A stretch of 10,869 nt of DNA from Desulfobacula sp. Lineage in GTDB: Bacteria > Desulfobacterota > Desulfobacteria > Desulfobacterales > Desulfobacteraceae. Below, in pieces: positions 8,381-10,869 of this stretch. Made by a program: the position numbers and the translations under genes. The stretch's first letter is position 1, and every line of letters starts with the position of its first letter. The notes under the pieces were generated by a model. It did not search any database, was not told the DNA's origin, and saw only the letters and a program-made list of their open reading frames with translations. The stretch is from assembly GCA_029940245.1 (NCBI GenBank), contig JAOZRF010000057.1, positions 1 through 10,869 on the forward strand. The letters are read 5' to 3'.

Positions 8381-9739
8381 ATGATAGGACCATTGAAAAA
8401 AGAATTTTTAAGCACTTTGTATGGATGTATTTTTACCTTATGGTTTCTGGCTGTCCCGTTTTGTGGCCTGGCAGAGGACCTTACACTTTCCAGGGCTGTG
8501 GATTTGGCTATTCACAATAATCCCCGGCTTCAGGCAGCCAGATACCAGACCCTTTCAAGTCAGGAAAAAATCATCCAGGCCCGATCCGGGGCAATGCCCC
8601 AGGTTCAGGTTTCCGAGCAATTCAATCACACCACCAACCCCATGTGGGCCTTTGGAACCCGTCTCAACCAGCAATCCATTACCCAGATAGATTTTGATCC
8701 AAACCGGCTCAATGATCCTGACGGCCTAAACAACTATGCATCGGTTTTTTCCGTAACCTGGCCGGTTTATGACAGCGGTCAGACCTGGTACGGCCTGCAG
8801 CAGGCGCTACTCAATAAGGAGGTAGCGATCTTTTCCGCGGATCGGACAAGGCAGCAGGTCACTGCCGGAACAATAACCGCTTATATCCGGGTTCTGCTTG
8901 TCCTGGAAAACCAGAAGGTCCTGGGCCAAATCCTTGAAACCGCCCATTCCCACCTGAAACTGATACAATCCAGGTATAATGGCGGATTTGTGGCAAAAAG
9001 CGATCTGCTTCGAGCTCAGGTCCACATTGCCGATCTGGAGCAGCAGCTAGTCGAGGCTCAAAGCCAGACAGACATTGCCAAATGCAATCTCACCGTGGCC
9101 ATGGGTGTTGGCGGAGACCAAAAGTTCACTCTGACATCTCCTTTGGAACCAGGAGATCCCATCAGCAAAAACCTGGATTCCTGGATCAGCACAGCCTTTT
9201 CCAATCGACCGGAATTAAAACAACTTGCTTCTCAAAAAAAAATTGCCCAAAAAGAAATAGAAAAATCCAGGGCCTTGCGAAATCCATCCGTCAGTCTTTC
9301 AGGAAATTATGAAATCAACTCAGAAAATTTCCAGGATACAGGATCCAATTACACCATCGGTGCTATTGTGTCAGTGCCGCTGTTTACGGGAGGACGAATA
9401 TCGGCAAAAATACGGGAAGCCGAGATCAATTTAAAACAAACACAAGCCATGATCCTGGGCCTGGAACAGCAGGTCTGCGGAGAGACCCGCCAGGCTTTTT
9501 TCAATGCCCGGAGTGCCTGGGACCGCATCCAGGTGGTTCAGGCCGCCATTGGCCAGTCTCAAGAATCCCTGCGTATCGTAAGAAACCGGTATCAAAACGG
9601 CCTGTTTACAATTACGGATCTTCTGGACGCAGAGGTCATGGTTCAGCAAAGCCTGACCCATCACCTCAAAGCAATCCATGATTACAAAGCAGCCGTAATC
9701 CGCCTTGACCTTGCGGCCGGAACCATTACCGGGTCTTGA
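8381..9739 (+). CDS. TolC-family outer-membrane efflux channel
   Basis: This 452-residue protein of normal TolC-family length is the outer-membrane exit duct of the tripartite pump. The signal peptide has a hydrophobic core at about 13-29 and probable cleavage after GLA (residue 31); Cys28 does not sit in a proper lipobox. The two internal repeats of the fold are visible: RYNGGFVAKSDLLRAQ (198-213) in the first half, and VSVPLFTGGRIS followed by NRYQNGLFTITDLLDAE in the second. Long amphipathic helices lie between them. AGGAG (8370-8374) is 6 bases before the ATG, and the pump stop is 14 bases upstream, so it is the third gene of the operon. No convincing GC-rich terminator follows; only TAAT-GAAA-ATTA and a T-run lie near 9755-9775. 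Confidence 0.92.
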   Translation: MIGPLKKEFLSTLYGCIFTLWFLAVPFCGLAEDLTLSRAVDLAIHNNPRLQAARYQTLSSQEKIIQARSGAMPQVQVSEQFNHTTNPMWAFGTRLNQQSITQIDFDPNRLNDPDGLNNYASVFSVTWPVYDSGQTWYGLQQALLNKEVAIFSADRTRQQVTAGTITAYIRVLLVLENQKVLGQILETAHSHLKLIQSRYNGGFVAKSDLLRAQVHIADLEQQLVEAQSQTDIAKCNLTVAMGVGGDQKFTLTSPLEPGDPISKNLDSWISTAFSNRPELKQLASQKKIAQKEIEKSRALRNPSVSLSGNYEINSENFQDTGSNYTIGAIVSVPLFTGGRISAKIREAEINLKQTQAMILGLEQQVCGETRQAFFNARSAWDRIQVVQAAIGQSQESLRIVRNRYQNGLFTITDLLDAEVMVQQSLTHHLKAIHDYKAAVIRLDLAAGTITGS

Positions 9740-9804
9740 AATCCCGTCAGCCGTTAATGAAAATTATTTTTTTGAAGTTCCCAATGCCTGGTATCCTATG
9801 GGCA

Positions 9805-9992
9805 TCACTTTTCTACCCTTTCAAGGGGTGTTTTGCCTATAGTCAAATACTCAGGCTCTTTGCCCATTTCCACATCAATGATTTCTATGGTTGACTCAAT
9901 GAATTCAATGGCAGACAAATCTTCACAGGACTCAGCATCCCAGATATAAAATGAAAGTATCCTCTATCTATAACCCGTTCCGGCCTGCTCAC
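9805..9992 (-). pseudogene. Small unrecognised protein gene with a one-base frameshift
   Basis: From a GTG at 9992 the minus strand reads VSRPERVIDRGYFHF and then fails. One frame over, from the same point, it reads YIWDAESCEDLSAIEFIEST, then IEIIDVEMGKEPEYLTIG and KTPLERVEK, ending at a TGA (9807-9805). The two halves join cleanly if one T is added to the TTTT run near 9950, giving a 62-residue acidic protein. The downstream half has no start codon of its own: a TAG at 9966-9964 precedes it. The protein-like composition on both sides supports a real gene broken by a homopolymer deletion, or a sequencing error. No family is recognised. Its 5' end overlaps the left arm of the long palindrome. 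Confidence 0.5.
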
Positions 9993-10165
9993 CTCACACT
10001 CTCTAGTGCCTGAACGATTTTTTAAAGATCAAAAAAGGCCTTCCATTAAACGGCGGAAACTGCGGGCAAGTATGTCCTCAAACAGTCCGCCGTTTTGACA
10101 TTCCAGGCTTTTTAGATCTTTTACAAAAATCCCAGGCAATCCGTTCGTTGCAAGGTGAGCAGACC
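9982..10165. repeat. Long imperfect palindrome (arms about 81 and 83 bases)
   Basis: Blocks pair in nested order: GGCCTGCTCACCT (9982-9994) with AGGTGAGCAGACC (10153-10165, 12 of 13); TGCCTG (10007-10012) with CAGGCA (10133-10138); GATTTTT (10016-10022) with AAAAATC (10125-10131); AAAGATC (10024-10030) with GATCTTT (10116-10122); AAACGGCGGA (10048-10057) with TCCGCCGTTT (10086-10095); and CTG (10060-10062) with CAG (10083-10085). The loop is 20 bases. ACCC (9973-9976) and GGGT (10175-10178) may extend it. Internal mismatches suggest an old inverted duplication or a MITE-like element. No target-site duplication is clear. Confidence 0.6.
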
Positions 10166-10169
10166 TGCA
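10029..10169 (-). pseudogene. Coding-like C-terminal fragment inside the palindrome
   Basis: The minus strand is open for 46 codons after a TAG (10172-10170), ending in TGA. It reads CRSAHLATNGLPGIFVKDLK, then SLECQNGGLFEDILARSFRR and LMEGLF. It looks like the natural end of a helical protein. It has no credible start, and the frames upstream are interrupted by TGA and TAG. It could be the 3' remnant of a decayed gene, 36 bases upstream of the frameshifted gene on the same strand. No family is recognised, and chance openness is possible at this length. Confidence 0.25.
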
Positions 10170-10268
10170 CTACAGGGTGACCTCAACTCTATTGAAAAAT
10201 TTTCAGACTTATGGGCCACCGGCTCTTGTCACCCTTACTTTCGTGTAAGCTGCAATACCTTATGTTCT

Positions 10269-10306
10269 ATTTAGCGGAAATGCCAATCTTGGCATTTCCG
10301 CTAAAT
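10269..10306. repeat. Perfect 17-bp-stem palindrome with a 4-base loop
   Basis: ATTTAGCGGAAATGCCA (10269-10285) and TGGCATTTCCGCTAAAT (10290-10306) are exact reverse complements around ATCT. A stem this long and exact is very unlikely by chance. No T-run follows on either strand, so it is a poor rho-independent terminator. A protein-binding site, a transposon-end hairpin or a structured RNA element are alternatives. Confidence 0.75.
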
Positions 10307-10471
10307 GGTGATTTGCTCCAAAAAGATGAGCCGGATTGCTTTTATGAATACGAACTATCAAAGGATAGTCCGGGGTCTTTTTTGAATACTGAAAAAATTA
10401 AACTATTATTCAGAATGGACCGCTTCAATTTAATATCCTATAAAAATGAATGGGTGATTTTGTTAAAATAG
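10304..10471 (+). pseudogene. Plus-strand C-terminal-like ORF fragment, unrecognised
   Basis: The last 55 residues or so of an open frame look protein-like: NGDLLQKDEPDCFYEYELSK, DSPGSFLNTEKIKLLFRMDR, FNLISYKNEWVILLK, then TAG. The frame extends upstream through the perfect palindrome to an ATG at 10211. The upstream part (residues 1-31) has no ribosome site and simply reads through repeat DNA. A TTG at 10313 has only a poor GGTGA before it. The likeliest reading is a truncated gene fused to the palindrome; a short genuine gene cannot be excluded. I do not recognise a family. Confidence 0.3.
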
Positions 10472-10617
10472 ATTTTTATATATACACTTTAATCTGAAAG
10501 AACACTGTTAATTAAGATTGTCAGGAAATATAATTGAATGGTCCGCTTTAGCTGATATGGTTATGTTGCGACTTTTTGTAAGGCTCAAAATTAAACAATA
10601 TTTTCGCAGTTGTTTGT

Positions 10618-10869
10618 TCAATCCGAGTCGGTTTGAGTCTTTTCAATTTCATTGATTTTTCGTTGAGCTAAACTGTGAAGGTAATCAAGTGCTTTGCTTT
10701 TGCCTATTAGTTCAAAGGAATCCATACCAAACACGGATAATTGTTCATCGCGTTCTAAATATTGTTTCTGTGCTTGCTTTAATTGATGTATGTCTTGACC
10801 AATTTCTTCAAGATACATTTCTTCAAGTTCTTCTTCAATCGTTTCCGTGTATATTTTTAAAATTTTATA
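10618..10869 (-). CDS. Unrecognised helical protein, C-terminal part, runs off the window
   Basis: The minus-strand frame is open from the window edge to a TGA at 10620-10618, giving at least 83 residues. The first part is rich in Glu, Lys and Gln and is probably helical or coiled-coil (YTETIEEELEEMYLEEIG, then QDIHQLKQAQKQYLERDEQL). It continues with SVFGMDSFELIGKSKALDYL and a charged tail. An ATG at 10818 has no ribosome site, and the frame continues upstream without a stop, so the true start is probably beyond the window. No signal peptide or catalytic motif is visible. Function is unknown. Confidence 0.55.
   Translation of the reverse strand, partial: YKILKIYTETIEEELEEMYLEEIGQDIHQLKQAQKQYLERDEQLSVFGMDSFELIGKSKALDYLHSLAQRKINEIEKTQTDSD

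Larger units (their letters stand above)
9740..10617. other. Accessory scar: repeats, palindromes and gene fragments
   Basis: About 880 bases follow the efflux operon with no intact, recognisable gene. They hold, in order, a frameshifted small gene, a long imperfect palindrome with a coding-like stretch inside it, the 8-bp inverted pair AGGGTGAC/GTCACCCT (10174-10181, 10228-10235) around an odd palindrome TGAAAAATTTTCA (10193-10205), a perfect 17-bp-stem palindrome, and a plus-strand C-terminal-like ORF. GAATGGACCGCTTCA (10413-10427) recurs with two changes at 10536-10550. From 10472 to 10617 I see only AT-rich sequence. The pattern suggests decayed mobile or accessory DNA (inference). Confidence 0.45.

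Noticed and set aside
3982..9679. Many open frames of 70-200 codons on the opposite strand or in other frames of the efflux genes
   Set aside because: They overlap three certain genes along their length, lack ribosome sites, and have odd composition (His/Gly/Gln- or Pro/Arg-rich).
10048..10095. The GC-rich inner stem as an integron attC site
   Set aside because: The outer bases do not fit the RYYYAAC/GTTRRRY core sites, and there is no integrase or cassette array.

Overview
The window looks like a chromosomal segment of an anaerobic, probably sulfate-reducing, member of the Desulfobacterota (Desulfobacteraceae-like). This is an inference. It rests on a LUD-domain protein with a C-terminal cysteine motif, a NapH-type membrane polyferredoxin, a lipoprotein-type RND adaptor, and moderate-GC genes set in very AT-rich spacers. 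No rRNA, tRNA, CRISPR array or complete insertion sequence is visible.

Left part (1-2006, + strand): an AT-rich spacer, then a stand-alone LUD/DUF162 protein, a short in-frame coding-like remnant directly behind its stop, and a RarD-type EamA permease with its own good promoter. Middle (2070-3664, - strand): a NapH-like membrane Fe-S protein converges on rarD, with an AT-rich hairpin between the two stops. Upstream of it is a cytoplasmic cyclophilin with its own hairpin terminator. These look like independent single-gene units.

Centre (3949-9739, + strand): a complete tripartite RND efflux operon. It encodes a periplasmic lipoprotein adaptor, a 1082-residue inner-membrane pump (overlapping the adaptor by ATGA), and a TolC-type outer-membrane channel 14 bases downstream. 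Together the three would span the envelope and export a substrate on the proton gradient. The divergent region between the cyclophilin and the adaptor holds a candidate promoter with a perfect TTGACA and an exact 11-bp tandem repeat just upstream. No regulator gene lies in the window.

Right part (9740-10869): about 880 bases with no intact recognisable gene but many structures. They are a small minus-strand gene broken by an apparent one-base frameshift, a roughly 184-bp imperfect palindrome, a coding-like minus-strand fragment inside it, a perfect 17-bp-stem palindrome, and a plus-strand C-terminal-looking ORF. The edge is reached inside an unrecognised minus-strand gene. This reads as a decayed accessory or mobile-DNA scar behind the operon. 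It is the least explained part of the window. I see no clear new multi-gene system here.
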